A stretch of DNA of 38,970 nt. Origin: Candidatus Nitrosopumilus sp. (GTDB lineage Archaea > Thermoproteota > Nitrososphaeria > Nitrososphaerales > Nitrosopumilaceae). A program made the translations under genes and the position numbers. The notes under the pieces are model-generated. The model saw only the letters and a list, made by a program, of their open reading frames with translations. It was not told the DNA's origin and did not search any database. Of the stretch, positions 30,151 to 38,635 are shown piece after piece (the first letter of the stretch is position 1; each line of letters starts with the position of its first letter). The stretch is taken from positions 1 to 38,970 of the forward strand of contig JANQNM010000107.1 of the NCBI GenBank assembly GCA_028279625.1, written 5' to 3'.

Positions 30151-30768
30151 ATGACAAAATCTCAGATTTCAGATTCAGATGGAATAGAACTAGTCAAGAT
30201 GGCAAGAAAAGCAGTTACCGAGTTTCTAAACAAAGAAGCAAAAATTTCAGATTCAGAATTTAATTCTAAATTTGATTTTAGTTCAGGAGTTTTTGTTACA
30301 TTAAACAAAGAAAATGACCTTAGAGGGTGTATTGGTTATCCAGTTCCAGTAAAGAAATTGTATGATGGTTTGATTGATGCGGCAATCTCTGCAGCAACAA
30401 GAGATCCAAGATTCCCGTCAGTTACTTTTGAAGAATTAGACAAGATAACATTTGAGGTAACTGTCCTTACACCACCTGAAGAAATCAAAGTCAAAGAACA
30501 TTTGGAATATCTCTCACAGATCAAAGTTGGAAGAGATGGATTAATTGTTGAAAATGCATTCACATCAGGATTGTTGCTACCTCAAGTTCCAAAAGAATAT
30601 GGATGGAATGAAGAAGAATTCCTAGAGTACACATGTCAAAAGGCGGGTCTTGAAAAAGATGCATGGAAAGATGATTCTACAAAAATTTCAAAATTTCAAG
30701 GAGTGATTTTCAAAGAAGAAGCACCAAACGGAAATATCATCAGAGAATCATCTGATGATCTTTTATAA
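30151..30768 (+). CDS. amrA: AMMECR1 domain protein
   Basis: The product is 205 residues from ATG 30151, chosen over ATG 30136 because of its TATA spacing. The hallmark LRGCIGYPVP (Cys at residue 60) and DPRFPSVTFEELD, EVTVLTPPEEI and LLPQVPKEYGW are those of the AMMECR1 family. It is one of three proteins that almost always occur together with a radical SAM enzyme and a Memo-like protein; the joint reaction is not established. The Memo gene follows by 20 nt. Confidence 0.93.
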   Translation: MTKSQISDSDGIELVKMARKAVTEFLNKEAKISDSEFNSKFDFSSGVFVTLNKENDLRGCIGYPVPVKKLYDGLIDAAISAATRDPRFPSVTFEELDKITFEVTVLTPPEEIKVKEHLEYLSQIKVGRDGLIVENAFTSGLLLPQVPKEYGWNEEEFLEYTCQKAGLEKDAWKDDSTKISKFQGVIFKEEAPNGNIIRESSDDLL

Positions 30769-30788
30769 AATAAAATGCAAGATGAGTT

Positions 30789-31619
30789 GTGATTAGAAAA
30801 CCAGTTGTTGCAGGACAATTTTATCCAGGAACAAAAGATGAACTTGAAGCGAGAATAAATCATTGTATTTCGCACAAATATGGCCCTGGAATTGAACAAT
30901 TGCAAACCGATGAGAAAGTTTACGGAATAATCTGTCCTCATGCAGGCTATGTTTACTCTGGTCCTACTGCATGTCATTCTTACAAAGCAATATCATCTCA
31001 AAACCCTGAACTTGCAATAATTCTTGGACCAAATCACTTTGGAGTCGGTCAAGACGTAGCAACTATGGTTGATGCTCAGTGGGAGACTCCTCTAGGATTA
31101 GTCGAAGTTGATTCAGATGCTGCAAAAGAAATCTCTGAAATTTCAAATTACATCGAGGTTGATGAGTTTTCTCATTCACGAGATCACAGTCTAGAGGTCC
31201 AAGTTCCTATGTTGCAATCAATGCTTTCAAATGAGTTTAAGATTCTTCCAATAATTTTACTAGAACAAGGCTATGAAATTGCAAGAGATGTTGGTAATGC
31301 AGTTGCTGAAATTGCAAAAACACGAAATGCAATCATTGTTGCATCATCTGATTTTACTCATTATGAAGAAAATTCGTTTGCACACAGTCAAGACAAAGCA
31401 CTGATTGAACCAATCTTAGATCTGGATGTAGAAAGGTTCTATGAGGTTTTAGTGGAGAGGAGAGTTACTGCATGTGGGTATGGCGCAATGGCATCAGCAA
31501 TGATTGCATGCAAAAAACTAGGTGCAACTAGAGGAGAGTTGTTAAGTTATGCAACTAGTGGAGATGTTCAAGGAGATACATCATCGGTTGTAGGATATGG
31601 CGCAATAAAATTCGTATAA
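30789..31619 (+). CDS. amrB: Memo-like protein of the AmmeMemoRadiSam system
   Basis: The product is 276 residues from GTG 30789. Memo residues are conserved in order: His51 in CPHAGYVYSGP, His83 in GPNHFG, His191 in SSDFTHY and Cys229 in ACGYGAM, corresponding to the metal-site residues of human MEMO1, an extradiol-dioxygenase-like fold. The opening RKPVVAGQFYPG is also typical. It is the second gene after amrA. Its exact reaction is unknown. It ends 3 nt before the stop of convergent pcm. Confidence 0.93.
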   Translation: MIRKPVVAGQFYPGTKDELEARINHCISHKYGPGIEQLQTDEKVYGIICPHAGYVYSGPTACHSYKAISSQNPELAIILGPNHFGVGQDVATMVDAQWETPLGLVEVDSDAAKEISEISNYIEVDEFSHSRDHSLEVQVPMLQSMLSNEFKILPIILLEQGYEIARDVGNAVAEIAKTRNAIIVASSDFTHYEENSFAHSQDKALIEPILDLDVERFYEVLVERRVTACGYGAMASAMIACKKLGATRGELLSYATSGDVQGDTSSVVGYGAIKFV

Positions 31620-31622
31620 TGA

Positions 31623-32279
31623 TTATTTTTTCCCAAACTTTCCACGCAATGGAACAAAGACATAGTTTGGTTGATTTTTAATTTCAACAATTCCATTTGG
31701 AGTCTTTTGTAGTAATACAAGCGATTGAATGGAATCTCCTACTGGTGCAACAACTAGTCCATCATCAGCTAGATGATCAAGGATAGGTTTAGGAATTTCA
31801 GAGCATGCCGCAGTGATAATTATTCTATCATATGGGGATTTTTGTGCGTATCCCTGGCTCCCATCATCTAAAATTACTTGAACATTTTTGATTCCTAATT
31901 TTTCAAGATTATCTTTAGTAAATTCTACAAGTTCAGGATGTCTCTCTACAGAATAGACTGTTCCGCTTCCAACCAAATACGAAAGAATTGCTGTCTGCCA
32001 CCCAGAGCCAGAGCCAATCTCTAAAATTTTCTGACCCTCTTTGACATCAAGCCATTCAGTCATTCTAGTTACAACTCCTGGTTGAGAAATTGTTTGGCCA
32101 TTCATTATAAACACCGGTTCATTGTTGTATGCTCTATCTATTTCAGATTCAGGGACAAACTCATGTCTAGGGATATGTCTTAGTGCAGATTCTACTTTAT
32201 TGTCAGTGAGAAACCCAGATAGTTTTATGACAGAAATTAATTCATCTAGTTTTATCTGAAATTTTTTGATGTTTTTCAT
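31623..32279 (-). CDS. pcm: Protein-L-isoaspartate O-methyltransferase
   Basis: The product is 218 residues, using SAM to methylate L-isoaspartyl residues for repair of aged proteins. SAM motif I is LEIGSGSGWQTAIL. The PIMT-specific ISQPGVVTRMTEWL and preceding RHIPRHEFVP are present, as are YDRIIITAACSEIP and APVGD later. Length is standard. A TATA-like gtttaaatc lies about 29 nt before the ATG on the minus strand. It is convergent with amrB. Confidence 0.94.
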   Translation of the reverse strand: MKNIKKFQIKLDELISVIKLSGFLTDNKVESALRHIPRHEFVPESEIDRAYNNEPVFIMNGQTISQPGVVTRMTEWLDVKEGQKILEIGSGSGWQTAILSYLVGSGTVYSVERHPELVEFTKDNLEKLGIKNVQVILDDGSQGYAQKSPYDRIIITAACSEIPKPILDHLADDGLVVAPVGDSIQSLVLLQKTPNGIVEIKNQPNYVFVPLRGKFGKK

Positions 32280-32318
32280 CAGTGTGAATGGCAGTTTTTG
32301 TGATTTAAACCCAATTTG

Positions 32319-33725
32319 TTATTTTAAAAACAAGTTGATTTCTCTTTCTACTAATTTTCCGTGTCCTAGTTTTCCAACTACTTCAAAGTCTTCAGCAACT
32401 AGTTCTCCTCTAACAATTGTTTTAACAGGCCATCCCTTGAGAACTCTTCCGTCATATACACAATAGTCTGAATTGCCACCAAACAAATCAAATGAAACCT
32501 TTTTTTCTTTTTTCAAGTCAATCATCGTCACATCAGCATCAGAACGTGCCTCAAGGGTTCCTTTTCGAGGATACATTCCAAAAATTTGCGATGCATTAAA
32601 ACTAGTAATTTTTACAAATTGCTCAAGAGAGATTCTGTTTTGGTTTACGCCATCATTTAGGAGAATTGGCAGATTGGTTGAAATTCCAGGAAATCCTGCA
32701 AGGGCATCCCATACATCATCTCCTCCAAGTTTCAAGTCCAGTTGGTTGGCTACATGATCTGTGCCAATTGTATCAATCTGGTTGTTGGATAATCCATTCC
32801 ATACAGCTTTTTGGTCTTCATGTGATCTAATTGGAGGCATGACTTTGGCAAGGTATCCTTGCTGGTCCTCATAGGATAGTGTAAGGTAGTGAGGACAAGT
32901 CTCAACAAAGATTTTGGTGCCAAGTTTTCTTTCCTCCTCAATTTGTGCAAGAGCTTTTGCTGAACCAATATGAACAAAGTAAATTACACAATCATAATCA
33001 CGTCCAAACTTTGAAACTGTCTTGATGGCTTTTGCTTCATATTCTGGAGAACGACTCTCTGACCAAACTGATAAACCATCTTGATGTTTTTCTTGTGCAG
33101 TTTTCATTGCACATCCACAGGATTCGTAATCTTCTGCATGGACTAATACAGGACAACCAAGTGAAGCTGCAGTCTTTACAGTTTGTTCTACAATTTCATC
33201 TGTTACATTGACATTTGCAGCAACTAATGCGGATGAATTTGGTGGCATATCCATGTAAACATGACCAACTTCTCCGCCAAGATTCATGTAAATTTTAAAT
33301 GATGTAACTCCCTTCTCAACGCAGAGATTCATCTCTTCAATTTGTTCTGGAGTAAAAACAGATGCATGGATTGCATAATCAATATAGTGATTGGCAGCTG
33401 ATGCATCAAGCTGTTCTTGTAATGAATTAGAAAATGGATCACCTAGTCTTAGCATTCTCATCATAGTAGTAATTCCACCAATTGAAGCTGCATGAGATTC
33501 AGTTTTTGCTGCATAATTAATTGGAGAGTAAACTCCATAGTGAACATGAGGATCCATTGCACCAGGAACTGAAATCAAACCATTACCATTGATTTTATGA
33601 TCACAAGCAGGAACATCAGTTGTAAGGCTGACAATTTTACCTTCATCAATTACAATATTTTTGTCCACCATTCCTTGTGGTAAAATAACATGTGAATCAG
33701 TGATTATGGTATCATAGGTCATCAA
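32319..33725 (-). CDS. Dihydropyrimidinase/dihydroorotase-like cyclic amidohydrolase
   Basis: The product is 468 residues (ATG 33725 or 33722). The full binuclear metal site of the family is visible: His60 and His62 in DPHVHYG, carboxylated Lys144 in SFKIYMN, His196 in VHAED, His252 in FVHIGSA and Asp323 in GTDHVA. Length and order fit hydantoinase/dihydropyrimidinase better than the shorter dihydroorotases, but substrate choice cannot be read from these motifs. A TATA-like cataatagtc on the minus strand lies about 27 nt upstream. It is divergent from tRNA-Ala. Confidence 0.88.
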   Translation of the reverse strand: MMTYDTIITDSHVILPQGMVDKNIVIDEGKIVSLTTDVPACDHKINGNGLISVPGAMDPHVHYGVYSPINYAAKTESHAASIGGITTMMRMLRLGDPFSNSLQEQLDASAANHYIDYAIHASVFTPEQIEEMNLCVEKGVTSFKIYMNLGGEVGHVYMDMPPNSSALVAANVNVTDEIVEQTVKTAASLGCPVLVHAEDYESCGCAMKTAQEKHQDGLSVWSESRSPEYEAKAIKTVSKFGRDYDCVIYFVHIGSAKALAQIEEERKLGTKIFVETCPHYLTLSYEDQQGYLAKVMPPIRSHEDQKAVWNGLSNNQIDTIGTDHVANQLDLKLGGDDVWDALAGFPGISTNLPILLNDGVNQNRISLEQFVKITSFNASQIFGMYPRKGTLEARSDADVTMIDLKKEKKVSFDLFGGNSDYCVYDGRVLKGWPVKTIVRGELVAEDFEVVGKLGHGKLVEREINLFLK

Positions 33726-33798
33726 AAAATCCGATACGTTTCAGACTATTATGCGTTGAGAAAATGAATAAAAATACAACTCCAAGAGGTAAATGTGA

Positions 33799-33870
33799 GG
33801 GCCGGTGGTTTAGGGGTATAATGCCTCGTTCGCAACGAGGATGTCAAGGGTTCGATTCCCTTCCGGTCCA
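33799..33870 (+). tRNA. tRNA-Ala (anticodon CGC)
   Basis: The acceptor GGGCCGG pairs with CCGGTCC and includes the G3-U70 wobble that identifies alanine tRNA. The anticodon stem is CCTCG/CGAGG around loop TTCGCAA (anticodon CGC). The T arm is AAGGG TTCGATT CCCTT and the D arm has TTTAGGGGTATAA. The discriminator is A; CCA is not encoded. It is 72 nt and has no intron. Confidence 0.95.
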
Positions 33871-33912
33871 CTTTCCAGAAACTATTATAGAGTAAAACAA
33901 AATATTGATTCC

Positions 33913-34272
33913 ATGGAAGTATTTGACGGCAAAAAAGCTGCACAGGAATACATGTCAAAACATACACTTGCTTTCTCAACACCAGAACTTACTCTAATGA
34001 GATTTGCATTTTGGTTAGGTGATTCTGTTCCAGATCCAAACAACAAAGGAGAAGGAATTCCAAGAATGATGACGTTTATGACAGAACAAGACTTTGAGCC
34101 AGTTTTGATTGATGATGAAAAATATGAACCATCAGGAGCTGTCTTGAGTTCTGCTACTTATGGTAATGCATACAAAGAAGAGAAGACAGACGGAAAGTTT
34201 TGTTCAGAATGCGGTGCAAGTCTTTCAGCTACTGCAAAGTTTTGTCCCGAATGCGGTGCAATGCAAGAATAA
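33913..34272 (+). CDS. Hypothetical protein with C-terminal zinc ribbon
   Basis: The product is 119 residues from ATG 33913; the longer frame runs back into tRNA-Ala and is rejected. An N-terminal domain (MEVFDGKKAAQEYMSKHTLA, then RFAFWLGDSVPDPN) of unknown family is followed by a flexible linker and a zinc ribbon FCSECGASLSATAKFCPECG. The same ribbon type ends the next two non-thioredoxin genes in this neighbourhood. It follows the tRNA by 42 bp. The ribbon may bind protein or nucleic acid, but no function is known. Confidence 0.78.
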   Translation: MEVFDGKKAAQEYMSKHTLAFSTPELTLMRFAFWLGDSVPDPNNKGEGIPRMMTFMTEQDFEPVLIDDEKYEPSGAVLSSATYGNAYKEEKTDGKFCSECGASLSATAKFCPECGAMQE

Positions 34273-34286
34273 ATTATTTTTAATTT

Positions 34287-34835
34287 CTATTTTTGAACCT
34301 TAGCTCCACACTTTGTGCAGAACTTTGCATTAGGTCGAAGTTCAGCTCCACATTCAGAACATACATTTTCACTTTGTGGTGCAACAGTTCTTCTTGGCAT
34401 AAGTGACGGATCCGGTGATGGTAATGTTCCAACATCATTAAATGCTTCTTGTGCTGAAACAATTCCTGGTGGACCACCAACTGGATTTTGTGCAGTTCCA
34501 GAACGAGGTGGCATTCCCATTCCGCCTGCCATGCCTCCGGCCATCATTCCAGGTTGTCCCATTCCAGGCATCAATCCAGGTGATTGTGTATTGCCCGAAC
34601 CAGAGCCAACAGCTTTTCTTAATTCAAAGATTACTTTAATTGCTAGAAATTCTAGAGCAGAATATGCAACAACATAATCACCAAGTTTTTGGAAAAATTC
34701 TTTGTCGCTTAATTTACCTTGTTTGTACATGTTGTTTGTATCTAAAAATTGTTCATAGTATCCTTGTGATTCGTTAAACAAGCTATCAAGCTTGTCAAAT
34801 AACATGTTTAGTGTATCTACTTCACCAAATGACAT
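34287..34835 (-). CDS. Hypothetical protein: helical domain, Gly/Met/Pro linker, zinc ribbon
   Basis: The product is 182 residues. A helical N-terminal domain (about 1-75, LFDKLDSLFNESQGYYEQF) is joined by a Gly/Met/Pro-rich low-complexity linker (PGMGQPGMMAGGMAGG) to a C-terminal zinc ribbon VCSECGAELRPNAKFCTKCG. There is no signal peptide. It is convergent with the preceding zinc-ribbon gene, its start facing away, and precedes a thioredoxin gene on the same strand by 64 bp. The function is unknown. Confidence 0.78.
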   Translation of the reverse strand: MSFGEVDTLNMLFDKLDSLFNESQGYYEQFLDTNNMYKQGKLSDKEFFQKLGDYVVAYSALEFLAIKVIFELRKAVGSGSGNTQSPGLMPGMGQPGMMAGGMAGGMGMPPRSGTAQNPVGGPPGIVSAQEAFNDVGTLPSPDPSLMPRRTVAPQSENVCSECGAELRPNAKFCTKCGAKVQK

Positions 34836-34899
34836 GATCTATGTCGATTTTTGGAATATTAATTACTTTAGGAGTAAAAAAGAGGAAAAACTTTGGAGT

Positions 34900-35226
34900 T
34901 TATGCAAGTGCTCTGTCAATCATGCCTTTGTATGATTCTTTAGATGCAGCACCTACTTGTTGGCTAACTATTTCTCCTTTGTTAAGAAGAATTAAGGTTG
35001 GAATACTAAAGACGTTGTATTTTGATGCCAGTTCATTGGCCTCATCTACATTAACCTTGACAAATTTTACTTTGCCTTCATAGTCATTTGCCAGTTCTTC
35101 AACTACTGGACCTACCATTCTACATGGACCACACCATTCGGCCCAAAAGTCAACAAATACAGGAATGTCAGAATTTATGACATCTACTTCCCATGATTTT
35201 GCATCTGAAACTTGTGTGATTCCCAT
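34900..35226 (-). CDS. trxA: Thioredoxin
   Basis: The product is 108 residues, a canonical cytoplasmic thioredoxin: FVDFWAEWCGPCRMVGP with active-site Cys32/Cys35, then KVNVDEANELASKYN and the cis-Pro FSIPTLILL. Length is standard, unlike the extended thioredoxin at 18743-19147. The ATG at 35226 follows a GATTAATC element by about 24 nt on the minus strand. It is divergent from the PRC-barrel gene across 114 bp. It reduces protein disulfides; no thioredoxin reductase gene is in the window. Confidence 0.95.
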   Translation of the reverse strand: MGITQVSDAKSWEVDVINSDIPVFVDFWAEWCGPCRMVGPVVEELANDYEGKVKFVKVNVDEANELASKYNVFSIPTLILLNKGEIVSQQVGAASKESYKGMIDRALA

Positions 35227-35340
35227 TATACAGTTGCTTGATTAATCATCCCTAAAAACGTTCACCAGAATTACACCATATTTTTTGGGGGAAATTAATT
35301 TTTGATATATACTTAAATGACGTTCGATCAAATCTGAGAT

Positions 35341-36099
35341 ATGAGTTCAGAGCTTAGACTAAAAAAATTAAGAGGTTCTGGCGGCTATGTTATGGCTAAT
35401 GTTACTGATGAACAACAGATGAAAGGCAATTTGGGTGGACCTGATCTGTTTTTAGCACCTATAGGCAGATTAGATTCTGAAAAAATTACTAAACATTTTT
35501 GCAATACTTGTGAAAAAGAAATCGAAGGAGCCCCAAAGATAGAGTTTGAGAATCCTAATGAAGAAGTTGCAGAGAATTTAATTTTAGCAGAAAGAGGACA
35601 ATACATCTGTACTACTTGTAATGCAACAATTGCAGAATATAGAGAATTTAAGAAACAAGATGAAGCAGGAGACATTGGAGTTGCAAAACCATTAGAACCT
35701 GCTGTTGAGAGCACACCGCAACCAGCAGAGCCAACACCACAAGTACAATCACCTCCAGCTGCAGAACCAGTTCAAGAAACCACACAACCAGGGCCTGCAA
35801 CTTCTGTTAGTTCAATTGAAGGAAGGGCAGTTTATGATGAAAGTGCAAACAAGATTGGTATTGCAAAACAAGTGGGAATTGATTCTAATCAATCAATGGT
35901 TCTAGTTATCACTAAAAATGATGGAACAGAAGGAAGTATTCCTTGGAGTAACATCAAAAAAGTTGGAGAAGTCGTTCTTTTAGGAAGTCCTGAAGTAGAT
36001 GCAACACCTGAAAGTCAACCAGGAAAGTGTCCTGAATGTGGATTTGTAAATAAAGAAGGTTCCAAGTTCTGTGAAGAATGTGGAGCTAAACTCCAATAG
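35341..36099 (+). CDS. PRC-barrel protein with N-terminal cysteine domain and zinc ribbon
   Basis: The product is 252 residues. The N-terminal domain (about 1-110) has two CxxC pairs (FCNTCEKE and YICTTCNAT) that probably bind one zinc. A Pro/Gln-rich linker leads to a PRC-barrel-like domain (about 160-215, IEGRAVYDESANKIGIAKQV and GSIPWSNIKKVGEVVLLG), and the protein ends in a zinc ribbon KCPECGFVNKEGSKFCEECG. PRC-barrels take part in ribosome maturation and in archaeal cell-division proteins. A TATA-like acttaaat is about 26 bp upstream. The function is unknown. Confidence 0.8.
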   Translation: MSSELRLKKLRGSGGYVMANVTDEQQMKGNLGGPDLFLAPIGRLDSEKITKHFCNTCEKEIEGAPKIEFENPNEEVAENLILAERGQYICTTCNATIAEYREFKKQDEAGDIGVAKPLEPAVESTPQPAEPTPQVQSPPAAEPVQETTQPGPATSVSSIEGRAVYDESANKIGIAKQVGIDSNQSMVLVITKNDGTEGSIPWSNIKKVGEVVLLGSPEVDATPESQPGKCPECGFVNKEGSKFCEECGAKLQ

Positions 36100-36139
36100 T
36101 TAGCAAATTTAATCAATAACACTATAGGCGATAAAATAA

Positions 36140-36877
36140 TTGGCAAAAAAATCCATCTCAAAGGGAGTCATTAAAGATATTGTTATTGTAGGAATCGGTG
36201 TTTTAGTTATTTGGATTGGTCTTCAAGTAGCGTTTGGGACACAAAATCCATTTTATGTTGTAGCAAGTGGAAGTATGATTCCAGTTTTAGAAGTATATGA
36301 TGTGTTGATAGTCCAAGGACATGAGCCGTTTGAAGATATTCAAATAGGAGATATCATTGTGTTTGATCGGCCTTCAGATCATAATAGAGTGATTGTTCAC
36401 AGGGTTGTGTCCATAATTGATGAAGACCCAAAGACAATTAGGACAAAAGGAGATGCAAATCCAGCCTCAATTCCAGGTACTGACTTTCCAATTACAGAAG
36501 AAGAATACATTGGAAAAGTTGTATACATTATGCCACAAGTTGGATACATAACACAGTTACTAAAACCGCCCATAAACTATGTCATAATTGCAATTGTAAT
36601 TGGAATAATGATTGTAAAACAAATGTCAAAGAGGAAAAATGAAAAAGAGTTGCCATTCTCTGATCCTTTAGATTCTGATAATCCAGGTACAATTGACGAG
36701 TTTTCAGATCTTGATAAAATCAAAGAAGATACTGAATATTCTGAGGATTTAGAAAAGTCTGCCATAAATGATGAAGAGAAAGTCATTGAAGAACAAAAAG
36801 ACGAATCTATTGAAGAAAAAAAGGATGAATCTGTCAACGATGACAAGACAGATGAAAAAAAATCTGAAGACAAATAA
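36140..36877 (+). CDS. Signal peptidase I, archaeal type, with acidic tail
   Basis: The product is 245 residues from TTG 36140. An N-terminal membrane anchor (about 11-30, IKDIVIVGIGVLVIWIGLQV) precedes the catalytic domain: Ser45 in VASGSMIPVL, His87 in IVHRVVS and an aspartate in TKGDANPASIPGTD. The Ser-His-Asp layout is that of archaeal/ER S26B enzymes rather than bacterial Ser-Lys. A second span (about 147-163) leads to an 80-residue, very acidic cytoplasmic tail with repeated KDES/EEKKDES units, not usual for the family. It removes signal peptides from exported proteins such as those encoded in this window. TATA-like tttaatca lies about 28 bp upstream. Confidence 0.9.
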   Translation: MAKKSISKGVIKDIVIVGIGVLVIWIGLQVAFGTQNPFYVVASGSMIPVLEVYDVLIVQGHEPFEDIQIGDIIVFDRPSDHNRVIVHRVVSIIDEDPKTIRTKGDANPASIPGTDFPITEEEYIGKVVYIMPQVGYITQLLKPPINYVIIAIVIGIMIVKQMSKRKNEKELPFSDPLDSDNPGTIDEFSDLDKIKEDTEYSEDLEKSAINDEEKVIEEQKDESIEEKKDESVNDDKTDEKKSEDK

Positions 36878-36891
36878 TCGCTAAAATTCAG

Positions 36892-36943
36892 GCAAACAGG
36901 TTCACATTATGCTTAAGACAAAGCAATAGATCGTCCTGTTTGC
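36892..36943. repeat. 9-bp inverted repeat after the signal peptidase gene
   Basis: gcaaacagg (36892-36900) and cctgtttgc (36935-36943) flank a 34-nt spacer in the roughly 155-bp region between convergent genes. Otherwise this region holds no ORF or RNA gene I can support. It may be a 3' end structure. Confidence 0.35.
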
Positions 36944-37033
36944 TTGGTAGTATAATTACGTCAATTTTACTAAAAAAGGATCCTCAGAAATTATCAGTTC
37001 TAAGAGTAGTATCACTTATGAAGAAGAAATTTT

Positions 37034-38560
37034 CTAAAGAACAGAATCTTTAGTTTTGAATACTCGTTTAAAGTATTCATCTGATTCAACAGGTTCTTCA
37101 ATGTCATTTTTGATTCCAGCAAGATTCTTTGCCAAGTTTTTCTTGTAACCTATTTGCATCTGTCTTTGAATCTGGATTCTCTGTGCTTGTGGAGAACCTG
37201 CACCATGCATTGATTCAGTAAGATAACCAACTGCATTTCTTCCAAGAGTCATGTTTTCAATTAATCTAAGAATTCTCATTCTATTTTCAACATCAGCACC
37301 TTTTCTTCCTGCCAAGTATTTTTTGAGAAGGGGTCCTGCTTCTGGATGTCTAAAGTCTTTTTCTGATGGAAGAGTAACTACTAACCCACCAGCAATATCT
37401 TGTGCAAGTCGACTAATTTCATATGGGAATCTAGTAACATTATGTTTGCAAACTTGTGCAAGCATATCATCATTTAGATAAACGCCTGATTTCATTTTCT
37501 GTCCTTGATGAGAAGATGCAATTCCTGCTGCAAAGATTGTTTCATTGAGATGAGTCATTTCAATAATTTTGTCTTTAATGTGAGAAACTTTTGGAACGCC
37601 ATTGTAATCTGCAACTGTTGCTGCAGCTCCAATTAGTACATCACCCAATCCTGTTTTGCAGACATAACTTCTTCTATGATAACAAGTAAAACGTTCAACT
37701 AACATTGATGCAAATTCGTATTCTCCATGCATGAATACCATATCCCATGGAATGAAGACTCTATCTAAGATGATTAGTGCTTCTTGGCCTCCAAATTTTG
37801 CATTTCCATCATCAATGTCGCCTTCTTCCATACTTCTAGTATCACAAGATTGTCTTCCGTAGATGTAGGTAACACCCTTTGCATCAGCTGGAATTGCCCC
37901 AACAATTGCCCAGTCTTTATCTTGTTCTGTTAATCTAATAGTTGGCATTAAGATAATCCAGTGAGAATTGATACAACCGGTTTGATGTGCTTTTGCTCCA
38001 GAAACATAAACTCCCTTGTCATCTGAATCGACAATTCGAGTAAACAAATCAGGGTCTTCTTGTTCAGCAGGACCTTTACTTCTGTCACCCTTTGGATCAG
38101 TCATTGCTCCACCAATGACAAGATTTTCTTTTTGAACCATCTTGACAAATTCTAAGAATCTTTGGTGGTAGTTAGTGCCATGTTTTTCATCGATTTCAAA
38201 CGTTGTTGAATGTAAAGCATTCATTGCATCCATACCAACACACCTTTGGAAACATGTTCCAGTGTTTTGACCAAGTTTTCTTTGCATTTTATTTTGTAAA
38301 ACTAAATCTTCTGCACTTTCAGCAATGTGCAAGAATCTGTTAACTTGAAGACCGGTAATTGAGGAATTTGCAGAAGCAAGTTCTTCTTCACGCAATGCTA
38401 AATCATAAGTTTCTGCAACTGCATTAATTGAAGGTCTAATAATTGGGTGATCGACTGGTTCTTTTACTAATTCTCCAAAGAGGTAAACTTTGAGATCTCT
38501 CCCTCTAAGGCTTTCAATATAGTCATCACCAGATCTAATAGTCTTTAAGACATTAGCCAT
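37034..38560 (-). CDS. 4-hydroxybutyryl-CoA dehydratase
   Basis: The product is 508 residues, converting 4-hydroxybutyryl-CoA to crotonyl-CoA with FAD and a [4Fe-4S] cluster, a key step of the 3-hydroxypropionate/4-hydroxybutyrate cycle. Cluster ligands are seen as TCFQRC (Cys103 and Cys107) and His295 with Cys301 in YHRRSYVCKTG; FAD/substrate regions include MTDPKGDRSKGP, GAKAHQTGCINSH, YGRQSCDTR and HGAGSPQAQR. ATG 38560 is chosen over 38566 because a TATA box sits 26 nt upstream. The His-Cys spacing is one residue shorter than in the clostridial enzyme. It is next to an ADP-forming acyl-CoA synthetase, as in Nitrosopumilus maritimus. Confidence 0.93.
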   Translation of the reverse strand: MANVLKTIRSGDDYIESLRGRDLKVYLFGELVKEPVDHPIIRPSINAVAETYDLALREEELASANSSITGLQVNRFLHIAESAEDLVLQNKMQRKLGQNTGTCFQRCVGMDAMNALHSTTFEIDEKHGTNYHQRFLEFVKMVQKENLVIGGAMTDPKGDRSKGPAEQEDPDLFTRIVDSDDKGVYVSGAKAHQTGCINSHWIILMPTIRLTEQDKDWAIVGAIPADAKGVTYIYGRQSCDTRSMEEGDIDDGNAKFGGQEALIILDRVFIPWDMVFMHGEYEFASMLVERFTCYHRRSYVCKTGLGDVLIGAAATVADYNGVPKVSHIKDKIIEMTHLNETIFAAGIASSHQGQKMKSGVYLNDDMLAQVCKHNVTRFPYEISRLAQDIAGGLVVTLPSEKDFRHPEAGPLLKKYLAGRKGADVENRMRILRLIENMTLGRNAVGYLTESMHGAGSPQAQRIQIQRQMQIGYKKNLAKNLAGIKNDIEEPVESDEYFKRVFKTKDSVL

Positions 38561-38580
38561 TAACAATATTGGATTTCATG

Positions 38581-38589
38581 TTGTATAAA
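38581..38589 (-). promoter_or_regulatory. TATA box of the dehydratase gene
   Basis: On the minus strand TTTATACAA is centred 26 nt before ATG 38560, matching a leaderless transcript. It indicates the dehydratase is transcribed from its own promoter rather than only with the upstream synthetase. Confidence 0.6.
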
Positions 38590-38635
38590 TATTCTAAATA
38601 GGCACAACTAATTTTTTAGGAACGAATTTTTGCGA

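Noticed and set aside
33841-33912. N-terminal extension of the zinc-ribbon gene into tRNA-Ala
   Set aside because: The bases to 33870 are the tRNA's anticodon and T arms; ATG 33913 is a sound start.
36960-37025. Possible box C/D guide RNA on the minus strand (GTGATA, CTGA, CTGA)
   Set aside because: The C box is a poor match and the CTGA elements are too close to leave room for a C' box and second guide.
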